Shown here one piece after another: positions 43,886 through 55,805 of a stretch of DNA of 64,000 bases (position 1 is its first letter; every line of letters starts with the position of its first letter). A program made the translations under genes and the position numbers. This DNA is from Gnetum montanum (taxonomy: Eukaryota > Streptophyta > Gnetopsida > Gnetales > Gnetaceae): positions 496,294 to 560,293 of the forward strand of contig MNCI01004643.1 of the NCBI GenBank assembly GCA_015680685.1, read 5' to 3'. The notes below the pieces were generated by a model. It did no database searches and was not told where the DNA came from. It was given only the letters and a program-made list of their open reading frames with translations.

Positions 43886-44052
43886 GTAAGTATTATTTTT
43901 TTTGTTAGTGTCACTGTTCTTTTAGGTTTTATATTCATAAGTTGTTTTATTATACTTACCTATTTTTTTTTGTTCTGTTGTAGGAACCTAGTAATGATGA
44001 GGCTAGCCCCAATGGAGCAGGAGTGGATGGTGAGGAGGATTTTGGGGGCTAG
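43886..44052 (+). pseudogene. last intron and last exon of the antisense gene in G
   Basis: A donor GTAAGT at 43886, a T-rich tract and a TTGTAG acceptor define a 98-bp intron, followed by a 23-codon exon (EPSNDEASPNGAGVDGEED ..GG) and TAG. The last exon of the antisense gene in F has the same Gly/Asp/Glu/Pro-rich character (GNDGDEGGPSG, AGEPEDQAP). It has the same place next to the hairpin array and protease, and the same opposite orientation. Only this end of the gene survived the deletion. Confidence 0.7.
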
Positions 44053-44443
44053 CCCCCTCCTAGTACTGATGCATGAGCTAACTATTAATCTAGCTTTAGC
44101 TATTAAATGTTTTAGATTTTTGGATGTTTAATGGAAATATATGATGGACATACGTAATGATACAGATCTAATCATGGCATAATGTGTTGGAATTCTATTA
44201 CCATATTGAGGTTTGGTATTTTTTTTATCTTTTTTTTTTCTTTGTTGTTTTTAAGTATATTGTGAACATATGCATGTAGCTGGATGTAAAATGAGATTCT
44301 AAAACGTAGAACAAAACATGGAGCAAATATTTGTAAAAGAAAAGTAACAAGAATGCAAGGATTGAAATTGCAACTTGTGACATGTAAATGAAAATTTAAC
44401 ATACCGTAACGAGAATTCGTAAACCTATAACATACTAATTTCT

Positions 44444-44700
44444 AGTTTAAGGCCATTTCGGGCCATGCACATTAGTTTAGAGTCATGGTGGACTATTGCA
44501 TATGTGTTGAAAAAATAAAGAGGGATTACTAGTTTTAGGCCATAGTGGGCCAAAAGTAATAATAGTTTTAGGAAGCCTAAAAGGAACTGGCCATTTTTTA
44601 TCATGGCTAGTTTAATATCATTGCAAACGTTCGCTGGCAGTTTAACGTCGTACCGGACGATGGGAAGTTTAACGTCTTTCTAGATGCTTGGTAGTTTTCC
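44444..44700 (+). repeat. mini-hairpin repeats between antisense exon and protease of G
   Basis: Six or seven units: GGCC-ATTTCG-GGCC, AGTC-ATGGTG-GACT, GGCC-ATAGTG-GGCC, CGTC-GTACCG-GACG and CGTC-TTTCTA-GATG, each preceded by AGTTTA or AGTTTTA. The array ends at the protease stop codon, as in F. Confidence 0.8.
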
Positions 44701-45430
44701 CTAATTATTAAGTTGCTTTTTAATCCTTTGTAGTTTGATGTGAGGGGTAGGGCATGTAGGTATGATCTTATACTCACCTTCTCCTTCAATGGTGATGTCA
44801 AAGGGTAATTCCGACCAAGAGACATCCGTGGGAATGGCTCCTATGTCTGTGTTGTCTAGTGCTTCCTCAGTTTTAGTAGGATCATGGGTTAATGGTTGAT
44901 TTGTGTCTTGAAGTGTGCTCATAGTTTCTTGTTTAGGCTCAGAGAACTTAACCTCTGACCCTTAATCCATTCCCAGATGTGAGGAAGTTAGTGATGTTGT
45001 TGTGTCCCTGTGTATGATGATCTCATTTCCCTCATAAGGCAGGTGGATTTCTTGATGGATTAGTGAGGATACGACTCTGAGTTGAGCTAGCCAAGGTCAT
45101 CCTAGAATTACATTAAACCCTGGCATTTCATCAACTACTACAAATTTAGCCGATGTGGGGAACTAGTCCCCTGCCACGAGTTCCAAGGTAACCATGCCTT
45201 TCACCACAACACGGGAATCACTGAAGGATTTTAAGAAAGAAGTTGTTGTGGGCTGTATTTGCTCTACAAGCCCCAACTTTTCGACGACAAGAAAGGGTAT
45301 TACGTTCGTTGCTACACCGTCATCGACATGCACCCTATGTATCTTGAAGTGGTTGACTTGTATTGTTATGATCATAGGGGCTGTGGTAACCTCTCCCCTT
45401 TTCTCATCTCATTTAATGTCATTAGCATGA
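44701..45430 (-). pseudogene. protease of element G
   Basis: Reads IQVNHFKIHRVHVDDGVATNVIPF, VEKLGLVEQIQP, LKSFSDSRVVVKGMVTLELVAGD, then after stops the hydrophobic block near 45080-45110. The C-terminal tail at 44701-44922 (DVSWSELPFDITIEGEGEYKIIPTCPTPHIKLQRIKKQLNN) matches the tail of F. The active-site Asp-Asp-Gly is intact here. It belonged to a gag-pro ORF that ends at the hairpin array. Confidence 0.8.
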
Positions 45431-48400
45431 AACTCTAGGGATGTGGGCCTTGATTCTTAAGGTTGTGGGAATAGCACTACATAAATGGATGGCTCATCTG
45501 CAGGAAGGTCTTCACTAACAGGGATCGAAGTTAACATACGCATGAGAGCTTCCCAATGTACTTGTGAAGTCATTACTAGATCGTACAGGCTTAAGGAAGT
45601 ATTCTTTTGTTTCAAAGCCTACATGACTTAGGTCAATGCACTTACTAGATCTTTACCATTTGGGACACTCTTGTCCATGGAGACTTGGTCCACTTGACCC
45701 AGCATTCGTATCTCTCGTGGAGGAATTCTTGTGTTAACAGCTGGGGATGTTGATTTTGGGACACTGGGAGTATCGATATTCTTATCTTGATGAGTTGTGC
45801 TAGGCTGACTGGTGGATCGAACCATAGGAATAGCATTTAGTAGTATAGGCTTCGGTGGTCCTAATTTGCGTTGATGATGTTCCTTTTCTAGGCACTCTCA
45901 TGTGAGCCTATCAGCAAGGCATTCTCGTATGGGTCACAAGGAAATGATAGGGGGTTGCACGTTAGGGTGTTTTGGAACTCGGATCACAAAGGGTATGGTT
46001 CGGGTTTCTAATGGTGTGGTTGCTACTCCGATGGAAGGAGGTACATCAACGACGAATGATTTTTGTGGTGCGTGGGACATGCGTATGACAACAGGAGTTT
46101 GAGGGGGTGTTGAGGTAGGTGTATTTTCAGAAGGCCTACGAATCACAAAAGGCTTTTGTGAGACATCTTGTCCATTCTCCACATGGATAGTGTTAATCAC
46201 ATATGGTGCATCATTAGTATTGAGAGGATCCTTGTAGACCCCCATGGGTTGGTTTTGGGGCCTTACTGGGTTTGCCTCATCAAATACTATTTCACCCCTA
46301 TTAATCATGCGCTGTATATCTTGTTTTAAGGTGAAGCAATAGTCAATTTTTTGCCCACATCATTGGTGATATTGACAAAACCTGTCCAACCTAAAACCTC
46401 TTGGAATGGGGGGCTCATTAGCTGTTGCTAAAGTTGGGTTCTTAGCCAACTCATAGAATCGATCATATTTTTGGGATGCCACAGGGGACATTTGTTTATG
46501 TTTGATTAACTCAGCCCTTAGAAGTTGAACCAAGAATTGTAAAGGCTTCATAGGAAAGGGTGTATATTGGGTAGGATCCTTTCATTCGAATGTACGAGTG
46601 TGACCCATGTTGGTGTTTTTATTTGAGGAAGATTTGGGTGTAGGAATAGGTGTGGTTCTTTCATAGTAGGTTGGAGCAGCAGGGTTTTTTCCTTTCTATC
46701 CTGGATTATTAGGTTAGGTTGTCTCTGCCACTGCCATTACCATCGTTTTGGATTTATCCTTATCTTTCTTAGTATGTTGGCTTTTAAGGGTTGAGTAAGT
46801 TGGGTCATTGCTTGTTTGCGCCGTCTCTTCTATGTTCTTAATTTACACAAATTCTTGGCTCAAAGTATGGACACTCAAATAATAAAGTTTTGATTTAATA
46901 AAGTCATTCATGGTAGCCTTAAGGATGGTAAGCAGGTATGTTTTAGGGATGGGCTTGTGAAGTTCATTCAGGGCTGCACTCCACCTTTGGATGAATTTTT
47001 GTATTGGCTCTAACAGTGCCTATTTAATCTGAATCAAGCGATCCAGTGTGGCTTCAGGCTTTAGATTATATTTGAAATGGGTAACAAACTGATGTAACAA
47101 ATCTTCTAGAGCTAGAGAGGATATGGAGTTACGAGGTAAAGCTTGGTACTAGTCTAAGTCTTTTCCTATTAAGGACATAGAAAATACACATAATATTACG
47201 TGAGACCAGGCCTGAAGCAATAAACATTCTATTCGAAATGTTACCAGATGGGCTTTTGGATCTCCCTCTCCATTGTACTTGGTTAATTGAGGTGATGAGA
47301 TTTCCTTTGGCAAGGTTAACGGTGGAACTAAAGGGTTGATTGGGTCATCTTGGTAGAAGTCCAACACCTTGACTTCCTTAGTGTTTATATTTTTAAGGTG
47401 CTTTACCTCCTTAGTTAACAAGTGCATCATTTTCTTTGTGTCTACCCACTCTTGGGCGGTAGGTAGACCGGCTAGTTGAGTAGATTCCGATTGATAGTAG
47501 TTTGATTGTTGCATTGTTCGTGGAAAGGGAGACTGTTGGATTGTCGGTTGTTATGGTGGAGGAACATTCAGGGATGGGATTGCAGGGTGTGGTATGTTGT
47601 AGTCAGTAGATTATTGTTGTTGAATAGTTGGTGAAACCCATTGCCCAGCGACAGGTTGTGAGGTGACACCCTGAATGTGTTGGGCTGAAGTAATTAGAGG
47701 TGCTCCATGGGTTTGCACTTGTGGTATGTCATGGATGGACGTGGAAGCTAGTATAATTGATGGCATCCTAATTACTTGAGGTCGAAAGGTTGATCCTGCA
47801 TTAGTTTGAGGGGGAGGTTGTTGAGACTGCACTTGCGGGAGCATGATGGAGATGAACATATCAAATTGACTATTGGGCATGGAGAATGTGGGAAGGGAAT
47901 TACGTACTTCTTGTTGAGAAATCGATGCTCGAGTGTTTACGGAAAAAGGATGAATCATAGTTTCTTCTAGGAGAGGTTGGAATAATGGGATTGTATGGGC
48001 ATGAGGACTGACGGTATGGTACGAATCCCCATGCTTAGATTATGCTGCAAAGTCATCTTCCTCACCTCCACTCTGAGGCTCTATCGGAGGTGGCTATAAG
48101 GCTTGACTCCTTGCCATGAGAAGCTAAGATATGAGTTGATGATGGTGTTCAAAAAGGGGGATTATATCAAATGTTGATGGATTGAAATCACGACCTCCTT
48201 TGTAAATAAGCTCATAATTTCGCTTTACTTCTCTTTCTATGCGATCGATAGGCAGGTTGGCTTGAATATTCATACAAATGAAGTTATATTGTCCTGGTGT
48301 GAGAATTACGTAAGTAGGGTCTTTACCCTATAGCCTAAGTGACTGGCGAGTTGGGCCTTGAGGGTTTATCTAGTTAATAACAGTTATGGGTTTCGTCATA

Positions 48401-48474
48401 GTCACAGGGTTTGAGGTCTTAGCCACAAAGTCAGAGATTTGCAGTGCTGCTGTGTTGATCTGGGAAGATTCCAT
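45431..48474 (-). pseudogene. gag of element G
   Basis: The ATG at 48474 (MESSQINTAALQISD) is the likely start. YNFICMNIQANLPID, YELIYKGGRDFNPS and DSYHTVSPHAHTIPLF match F and E. The core at 47149-47514 has KYNGEGDPKAHLVTF, ECLLLQAWSH and FSMSLIGKDLD. The C-terminal part at 46360-46551 has KYDRFYELAKNPTLATANEPPIPRGFRLDRFCQYHQ and then DYCFTLKQDIQRMINRGEI, the remains of the C-H-H-C knuckle. Pro-rich PFVIRRP/PFVIRVPKHP motifs (45934-46308) and the conserved linker (to about 45630) follow. There are many stops and several frameshifts. Confidence 0.85.
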
Positions 48475-48915
48475 AGCGATCGAGGTAAACTAGACTTGGA
48501 TAGCTAGCGTGAGCAAGCTAGATGTAGGTCGTAAGTATTGAGAGGAGCTCACTATGATTGGTCAAAAGTGGTGGTGGGAATGTTACTTAGCCGGCTGCCT
48601 ATGAAGCATCTCATTTAAGTAGCCTTTGTATGCTATTTGGGTTCTGATGGTGCAGTTGCAGAGTTTAAAGTGTTGGTTGCAACGTAAGAGTTTTGCAGGT
48701 TTACATTCTTGATTAACGTAAGATTTTTGTAGGTTTGCAGTCTCAATTAACATAAGAGTTTTGCAGGTTTGTGGTCTCAATTAATTTAGTGTGAGTAGAC
48801 TAGGGTGGGCTTGAGCAAGCTCAACCTGAGCAAGCTCAACGTGAGTTCGACACCTAGTTTGCACAAATTTTAAAGGGTAGCATGATCAACATTTTAACAG
48901 GATGGTAAATAATTT
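48475..48915 (-). other. leader of element G
   Basis: This is the non-coding stretch between gag start and primer site. It contains a short tandem repeat at 48684-48785 and CTCAACGTGAG / CTAGCGTGAGC words like those of the G LTR. Confidence 0.5.
48684..48785. repeat. three 34-bp tandem repeats in the leader of G
   Basis: Three consecutive copies begin GTAAGAGTTTTGCAGGTTT, GTAAGATTTTTGTAGGTTT and ATAAGAGTTTTGCAGGTTT. Each ends in a CTTGATTAAC / CTCAATTAAC-like tail. Confidence 0.8.
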
Positions 48916-48934
48916 GACCCTCCTTCTAGTGCCA
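48916..48934 (-). other. primer-binding site of element G
   Basis: TGGCACTAGAAGGAGGGTC on the minus strand beside LTR 3. It matches the E/F/G consensus at 17 of 19 positions, with two transitions. Confidence 0.8.
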
Positions 48935-48940
48935 ATTTAT

Positions 48941-50612
48941 TGTACTGACCGAAATCGTCGATGTGAGGCTAGAAGGAAAAACATACGCCAAAAGATCGCT
49001 AGAGAGACACAACTGTCCCTACCTTCATGTGAGGGCAAGCTAGAAAAGAAAAATAAAGGAAAAGTGCCTTGGATGGTCTACACGCAAATCAACCAAGGAC
49101 TTCCCCAAGCGTAAGCTATGGCTTGCGCTGGGGTTACCGTAACTAGTGATGTATGAAATGTAAACAGAACTTGAAACTGTGATTGCGAATGCAAAAGCAT
49201 AAAAACAAATTTAAAATAGAGTAAAAAATATGATGGCAGACAATATGTACTATATTGTATTGCTTAGAATGAATGTGCACCAGTCAAAGCATAGCTGCAC
49301 GTGTGGATGGAAAGTCAAGCACTAAGCCCTAGGATGATGTGTTCAAAGATGCTTGGATGCTAAGAGTTATGTGTGCTCGAGCATCCAAAGTTGCTAGTTA
49401 GTGTTTCCTAAGCCCTCAACCTTCAAAATTTCCCACTCCTATTTATGTGAGTGCATGAGGTATTTATAATATTTGGCTCAACTCGGGTGTGGAATTCATG
49501 GATGAGATCAATGGCTAAGATATGAGTGGAAAACAGATTGTGTGATAGGTGTTCGATGGACATCTACATGTGAACTGGGCGTGTGTAGGTAGGCTACGTT
49601 CTTAACTGGATGCACTATACCTTACAACGTATGGTAGCTTACGCAAGCTAGCTTATGCCCATAGAAGAAGATACAATTTGGAGTGTAAGAGCTTGACAAG
49701 CTCACAAATGATGAAAATCTACAATGAAATGATAATGTACAACAAGAGAAATTGATTCAAACTCGCTTGGGACTTCTCGATCCTTGAATTGATTGCTGTA
49801 GGATGTCAATGTGAGTGGTTTTGTGGCTATTTGAGGCATCTCTGTTTCACCAAAGCTTCCAGCATGAGTTTATTTTGTCTTGGCATATCCTCAGCATGTG
49901 TTTGGCGTGCTTTTGACTGAGCATGACCAGTACTCATGCTATACTCATGCTGCTAGCATGACCTTAGCGTAACCTGAAAAAAAATGATACATTTCACACC
50001 AATTTTTGATCTTTGAAGACTTTTTCTTAAGTACAATAGTTGGTTGATTATGTCTAACAATGAGAATGATCTGCAAGTCAAAAACTGAGCTTGGATATGC
50101 CTTGTTTTGCACCACTTTTGGTAGCTCACACTGTGGTCACGCTGCCAGCATAACCTAAAAAAACTCAATGAGTTTGGACTTGAAATCTAGAATTCTGGAG
50201 GCTGAGACTTGAGTTAGGCATCAATGAACCCTGAGGACGACTTGCACCTTTGAAATCAAACTTTTCTGACTTGATTCTGAGGCATTTTGGAGTTGGTCAC
50301 ATTGCTAGTGTGACCTCAGCATGAGCTACAAGAACTTCATAATTTTGGACTTGAAATTTGGAATTCTGGAGGCTGAGACTTGAGGTAGGCATAAACGAAC
50401 CCTAAGGACCACTTGCACCTTTGAAATCAAACTATTTCGACTCGGTTTTGAGGCTCTCAGAGTTGGTCATGCTAGACTGACGCTACCAACATGACCTTAG
50501 CGTGACCACAGCATGAGTTACATGCCTTATTCAAATTTTTTCCTCCAAAAAGCTCAAAAGGTTATGAGTTGTTCTCATTTCAAAGTGTTAGGCCAAAATT
50601 AGTGGTGTTTCA
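48941..50612 (-). repeat. third LTR (5' LTR) of G
   Basis: 1672 bp, from GTGTTTCA at 50612 to TGTACTGACC at 48941. In element direction it starts TGAAACACCACTAATTTTGG. The TATA box is at 49461-49468. CACGCTGCCAGC-type palindromes lie at about 49920-49970, 50135-50155 and 50300. Confidence 0.9.
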
Positions 50613-51984
50613 TGAGTTACCCATTTTTGTGTTTACTACCTACAATGAGTAAAATAATTTTTGTGTGTTTTTCCACCATGAGTTCTATATATTTTTAATT
50701 ATATATTGTGCATTGTCATTATTTCTATAGTTTTATTTGATAGAAATAGAAGTATGGGTATTTAATGTTCAAGTGTATTATTGATTACCTTTATTTTAAT
50801 TTGGAAACACATATTGAGGTGTTTATTATGGTATCCTTGTGTAAAATATGATTTGTCTCAGAATAGCAAATTTTGTCTCTTATAGTAGTCCTTATGTAAT
50901 TATTAGGATCTATAATATTTCCTTTTATATTCATTTCCTCACCAACATTACATTATAATGTAATGTAGGTAAAGCTAGATAGATAATAGCACTAATATTT
51001 TTAATTTGAATTATATCAACCAAGATCCCAATCTATGCATTTTGGTTTCCCCTTCTCAATAGGCCATTATTGAATAAAGTTCCTATAGTTGTCAGTTTTT
51101 TTATTCTGATTCGATTTATGCTAAGGTGTCATTAGGGAAAGTTGTTGAGTGATTTATAAGCCGTAGAAATAAATGGGTTAAGGCTTGTGTAGCTAAATGC
51201 TAATGGGTTTAAAATAATGCAATTCATACTTATGAGTTTTAAATTTATGTTATAGTTTATAACATTTTTAATTCCTTATTGGTTTATGTTATTGGTCACT
51301 TTGTTAGAAGTTAGCACCATGAAGGTATTATGTCATTTTTCTTATTCATGGCCTCTATTTCATTTGTTAAACATATGATTAGTTACCAATGCTCTTTTCT
51401 TGTTGGTTAAATGATTAATTTATTTATCCCTTTTCTTAGGTTGGCCATAATCTAATGTTTAGTTTTTATAGTTTAACATGAAACGTTTTGAATTTATGGG
51501 TGTTCATATATGATGATGAAGAATATATTTTTAGTTACATCATGATTAACTAAATTGTTGGCTTTCCTCCTTGCTTTTAAATGAGTATTGATTCTTTTGG
51601 TTGTGTTGTTTTGTCTATGTGTGTAGATCATACGAAAATAAAGGGAAGAAAAAATAAAGAATATTAAGAGAGATGAACAATCATGCATAACTCAATTGTA
51701 TACAAGCCATAAGAGAGGTATTAAAAGCAAAAATGTTTAGCAAGGAGGGAGTGCCATTGAGAAAAATGGAGTTCTAGGAAACATCTATGGAAAGCTAGGA
51801 ATTTCTAAACCTTCTAGTTCTTTATTCTTCATTATCATCTTAGTATTGTCCCAACAAAATGAATCACTACTTTCAAACCTTCATTATTTTTCAAAATCAA
51901 AGCTTATTATCCCATTCAATCCTACACCTTTTATTTCACTCTTAGACCAGTTTCAATTCTTGAAACTAAGGCAAAGGAGATGAG
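50613..51984. other. AT-rich stretch without recognisable genes
   Basis: Nothing coding can be supported. It lies between G and the proposed start of the D LTR. Part of it may belong to a longer D LTR if my D boundary is wrong. Confidence 0.4.
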
Positions 51985-52632
51985 TGTAATGTTATTCCTA
52001 AATAAGGAGTTTTATTAGTAACTCCCAGATGCAGAGAAGACTAGACACACTAACTTGTTACAAGAGGTGTACTTGCTAGAGGTATGGGCTAGCAACCTAG
52101 TACAGGTGACCACTCATTTGGTAGATGAAATCTACAGCTTAATCTAGAGTTAAGTGGATTTTGGCTGTTATTTTAACATTAGCTTTAATCATTTCTTATA
52201 CGTGAGACTTGTGATTCCAATTCTTACTCTAAATTGGTTCTAAGTGATTGATGTGGTTGTAGGAAAACATGCCTTGTTAGTGGATTAAAGGTAGCTTCCC
52301 TTTGGAATAAGGGCTAGAGGAGCATGGAGATCCTTTATGATTTTATGTTATCTTAAGTATCTAGTAGAACTATATGGGATCTAATTTTATTGTGGTTGTA
52401 AATATGTAGGTAGTCTAGATTGGATAATACAGGTGTAGTTCCTTATTGAACCTTGTACCATATCATGAGGGGTCTAGGGGTGAGGCATTTCCTTGTGGAT
52501 ACATCATTGTCTTACTACTGATGATGTCTACAAGGGTTGATTGAGTACTTACATGTTATTTCTTATATGGTGTTATAATGATCATGATACTCACTTGTCA
52601 ATCATGTTACATAGCTAGGTTTAAATGCCATA
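51985..52632 (+). repeat. 5' LTR of D, first part
   Basis: The proposed start TGTAATG pairs with CATTACA at 58953-58959. The LTR would be about 820 bp after removing B. Another TGTAATG near 50958 could also be the start. Confidence 0.45.
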
Positions 52633-53496
52633 TGATGAATCATGGTTTTCCAAGTGCTAATATCATACCCCTGTTATCATGTACAAGATATCAGGTCTAA
52701 TGAGTCCCGATATCGGGTACACGATATTGCAGCCTGATAAGTGATATTGGATATGCGATATTATGGTTCCCATGTGAGCCTATAAATACACAATGGGATG
52801 CATGGGAAAGAAATATGAAGTTAGTAGTAGAGTGGAGTCTTTTAGTTAGTTTTTCCTCTCAACCCTTTCCTTGGTGCATGTCCGCAGTGTGATGATTGTA
52901 ATTGTACAGAACCTTTATTCGAGTGTGACACACTTGGACACACACATGATTGGCAATAAATTTTGAGATTACTTCATCATTGTAGCATTCACTTAGTTTA
53001 ATTGTTATTTATTTCTTTCATAATTAATATCTCTCACCCTCATTTCCTATCCCTGTTATTAATCACGGAATGAGCATTACTTAATCATGAGCATTTAAGT
53101 GTGACTACTTGATAACCCAGTAGTGTACCTAGGATATGTGCTTGGTAATCCCATTGGTAGTACATGAAGTCCAAGATGTGTATGGGTGATTAAGGGATGG
53201 ATGCTCATCGTACTTAGGCTAGCTTAGACTCTCTTCACCCTTTCCCTCTTAGCTTAATTAAACTTATTTTCCATTGCCTCTAGGAGTAGCACTAGTTTAG
53301 GACCACATCATACACCTCACTCTAGACTAAAACATATGTGACAAAGAAAATACTCATCTAGGTGGGAAGATAGTGAACTATGATTGACGAGTAACTATCT
53401 AGATACCACAACTAGTTTGTCTACAAAGTTCAACTAGATCATGTGTGAATGATCATATTTGTATGGTTGAGTGTAGGGGTACCTCACCACTCATCA
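52633..53496 (+). repeat. 5' LTR of element B
   Basis: Starts TGATGAATCATGG and ends CACCACTCATCA. Four or five GATATC / GATATT palindromes lie between 52688 and 52772, just upstream of the TATA box. Confidence 0.9.
52781..52788 (+). promoter_or_regulatory. TATA box, 5' LTR of B
   Basis: CCTATAAATACACAATGGG, nearly identical at 58070-58077 in the 3' LTR. Confidence 0.7.
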
Positions 53497-53497
53497 T

Positions 53498-53516
53498 TGG
53501 TGCCATTGCCGAGGAT
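53498..53516 (+). other. primer-binding site of element B, tRNA-Asp type
   Basis: TGGTGCCATTGCCGAGGAT one base after the LTR. It agrees with TGGCGCCGTTGCCGGGGAC at 15 of 19 positions, and all four differences are transitions. Confidence 0.85.
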
Positions 53517-53630
53517 GATGCTAGTTATCTAGATTAGTTATATTATAAAAGATCACTATAACAAGGTATTAACAATATATCTTTTAGGCAAAGAAATTAA
53601 ATTCAGTTAAGTCACACACAATTCACAACA

Positions 53631-55805
53631 ATGTCTCTATCACAAGACAACAATAACACAACATCTAGTGAGCCAATTCATTGGAGAACCAATGAAGGAG
53701 TTTAGAGTACTCGATCTTATGCAGGAGTTTCATATGTTCATAAACACCCCAATGATACTCAAGGACTTTTGTCCTCCAACTTAGACACCTATAGTGAAGA
53801 TGGGACATCCCCAAGAATAGATGACTATTCCTTAAGGGGTCGATGTAGAAATAAAAATTGAACCCATGGGCAAAGTTAGGAATGCCAACATGAACAAAGA
53901 CAACATCATCCTGACTCATAAACTTATAACCTACTTAGTGACGATGAACCCCTATTGACCACTAAGAGCCTAATGCATATACAAGAGGTTATTCAAATAT
54001 CTTGTAGGCATCATGAGGAAAGCTATCTACCTAGGCTTGATTTAAACAACTTTCCCAAGTTTTTAGAAGGCTATGATTTAGATCCACAACATCATTTACA
54101 AGCCTTCCATGATGCCTATATACAGAACAATATTGATAATGGGTGGCAAAAACTTAATCTCTGTCTTATGACACTCGTTAACCAAGCAAAATCATGGTAT
54201 AGGTCCTTAAGACAAAAATCAATTCAACGTTGGACGACAATTGTAGAACTCTTCAATGAAAGATATCAAACCTATGCAAGAGTGTCAGCCTTGAGGAAAC
54301 AAATCCAGGAGTGGAAACAAGCACAACATGAACCATTGGACATGGCCTTAGAAAGATATTATGCATTGTTAAACAACTACCTAGGCCATGAATTTTCTAA
54401 GAAAAGGCTAATGTACCACATCATGGATGGGCTTTGTAATGAAACAAGGGAGACCTTAGGAATGTATGCCCTTGGTCAACTATACAGGCTATGAATCCAT
54501 CAATTTCAAGAACTTATCATGTGGGTAGAAAAAGAAGAAGGGGAAATGGCTAAATGGGAGAATGTTGAAAAATCTCAATGGGACCAAAATCTCAATTTAA
54601 AAAAGGTCCATAATTAGGAAGAGGAAAAATCAACTCATCTTAAGAAGGTGGAACCATCTTTGCTAGTACTATAGCCACTAGATGAAATTGATGCAAAGAT
54701 CAGTAAGATGATGGAATGGATACGTGAAAAATGTGGAGAATATGCCAACACTATTAGAGGTAGAACCATGATGAACCAAGAAACAGGATAGAACATCACT
54801 AGACAATCAAAAAGAAGGGTTGAAGAGAATAAGGATAAGAACTCAACTACTAATCATACGCATCAATGTAATGTTTGCCTGTATGATCACCCCAAAGGTC
54901 AATGCCCAATCTTATCACATTTACATGAACATTGGGAAAGAATGTTACATCCAGAGTTCATACAAAAATACTGTGTTCAATCACAGTGACAAAAATCTCA
55001 GTCGTGGGGGGAGCCACCCCCAAATTGGTTACACCCTTCCTATCATCTGAACCCAAGTGCTTATCAAGTCCAACATCCTATTTCCACAACCAGGTCAACG
55101 TCCTCTATCTCACCACATTATTATCATTCTCCTAAATACTATCAACCCATATCCTATCCAACATGATCACCACATCATGTGCTTTATACTTCTCCTCACC
55201 CTCAATATTCTTATCCTTCACCTCCTTCTACATCGCCACTGATTGTACCAGAAGGTTTTGCACCACAGCACCAACCCACAAATGTTACTTGTGCTAATAT
55301 AGTCAATAGCAATGGAGGTCCTCCGCAATGTCAAGAGTGTCCTTTCTTTAGGCATGACCAAAGAAAGATACGGTATGGCTCTGAAAAAATTCGACCCTCC
55401 AACCAAGCGCAAGTTCAACATTGTGGTGCATCTTTTTCCTTGAACCCAATGCCTCATATTACCTTACCAAGACCACCAATAAAAACTCCAAAAACTATGG
55501 GGCCTAATGAATATAGCCATGTAGGGAGACATACCAATACTCACATACCATCTTACGGTCACGGGTGCCATAGTGTGTCAACTCCTTATCAATTAACCAC
55601 ATCTTATAACTTTTCCCACTATGTCAACATTAATCAAGTGTGTGAACCTTAATTTGGGTACATTCCAACCACAACATCAAAAGACACCCAGTGGTTTGGA
55701 TATGACTAGGTCCCAATATTTTTGAAACGCATAGATCCAACCCTTTCATTTATTAATTCTCGCTATGATAAAAAGTTTAGTTATGGGGGATATCCCCCAT
55801 TCTAA
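53631..55805 (+). pseudogene. gag of element B, one frame with about twelve stops
   Basis: From ATG 53631 (MSLSQDNNNTTSSEP) to TAA 55803 a single reading frame of about 724 codons can be followed without any frameshift, broken only by stops such as those at 53703, 53859, 53877, 53919 and 54492. The core at 53955-54494 has LDLNNFPKFLEGYDLDPQHH, WQKLNLCLMTL, AKSWYRSLRQKSIQRWTTI, VELFNERYQTYARVSALRKQI, EPLDMALERYYALL and LMYHIMDGL, a retrotransposon gag of Athila type. A zinc-knuckle-like CNVCLYDHPKGQC lies near 54870-54910. The C-terminal third is Pro/Ser/Tyr/His-rich and ends near GGYPPF. Nearly all stops fit C-to-T or G-to-A change of Gln, Arg or Trp codons. Confidence 0.88.

Larger units (their letters stand above)
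38900..50612 (-). mobile_element. element G: three-LTR, deleted relative of F
   Basis: Three homologous LTRs (38900-40493 truncated, 40537-42252, 48941-50612) lie in the same orientation. The body between the second and third is a minus-strand Tat/Ogre-like element with primer site, gag, protease, hairpin array, the last exon of an antisense gene, an integrase tail, a second hairpin array and a polypurine tract. RT, RNase H, most of integrase and most of the antisense gene are missing through one internal deletion with a junction near 43884. Between the first and second LTR only a primer site remains. I could not find a target-site duplication at the outer ends. Confidence 0.85.
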
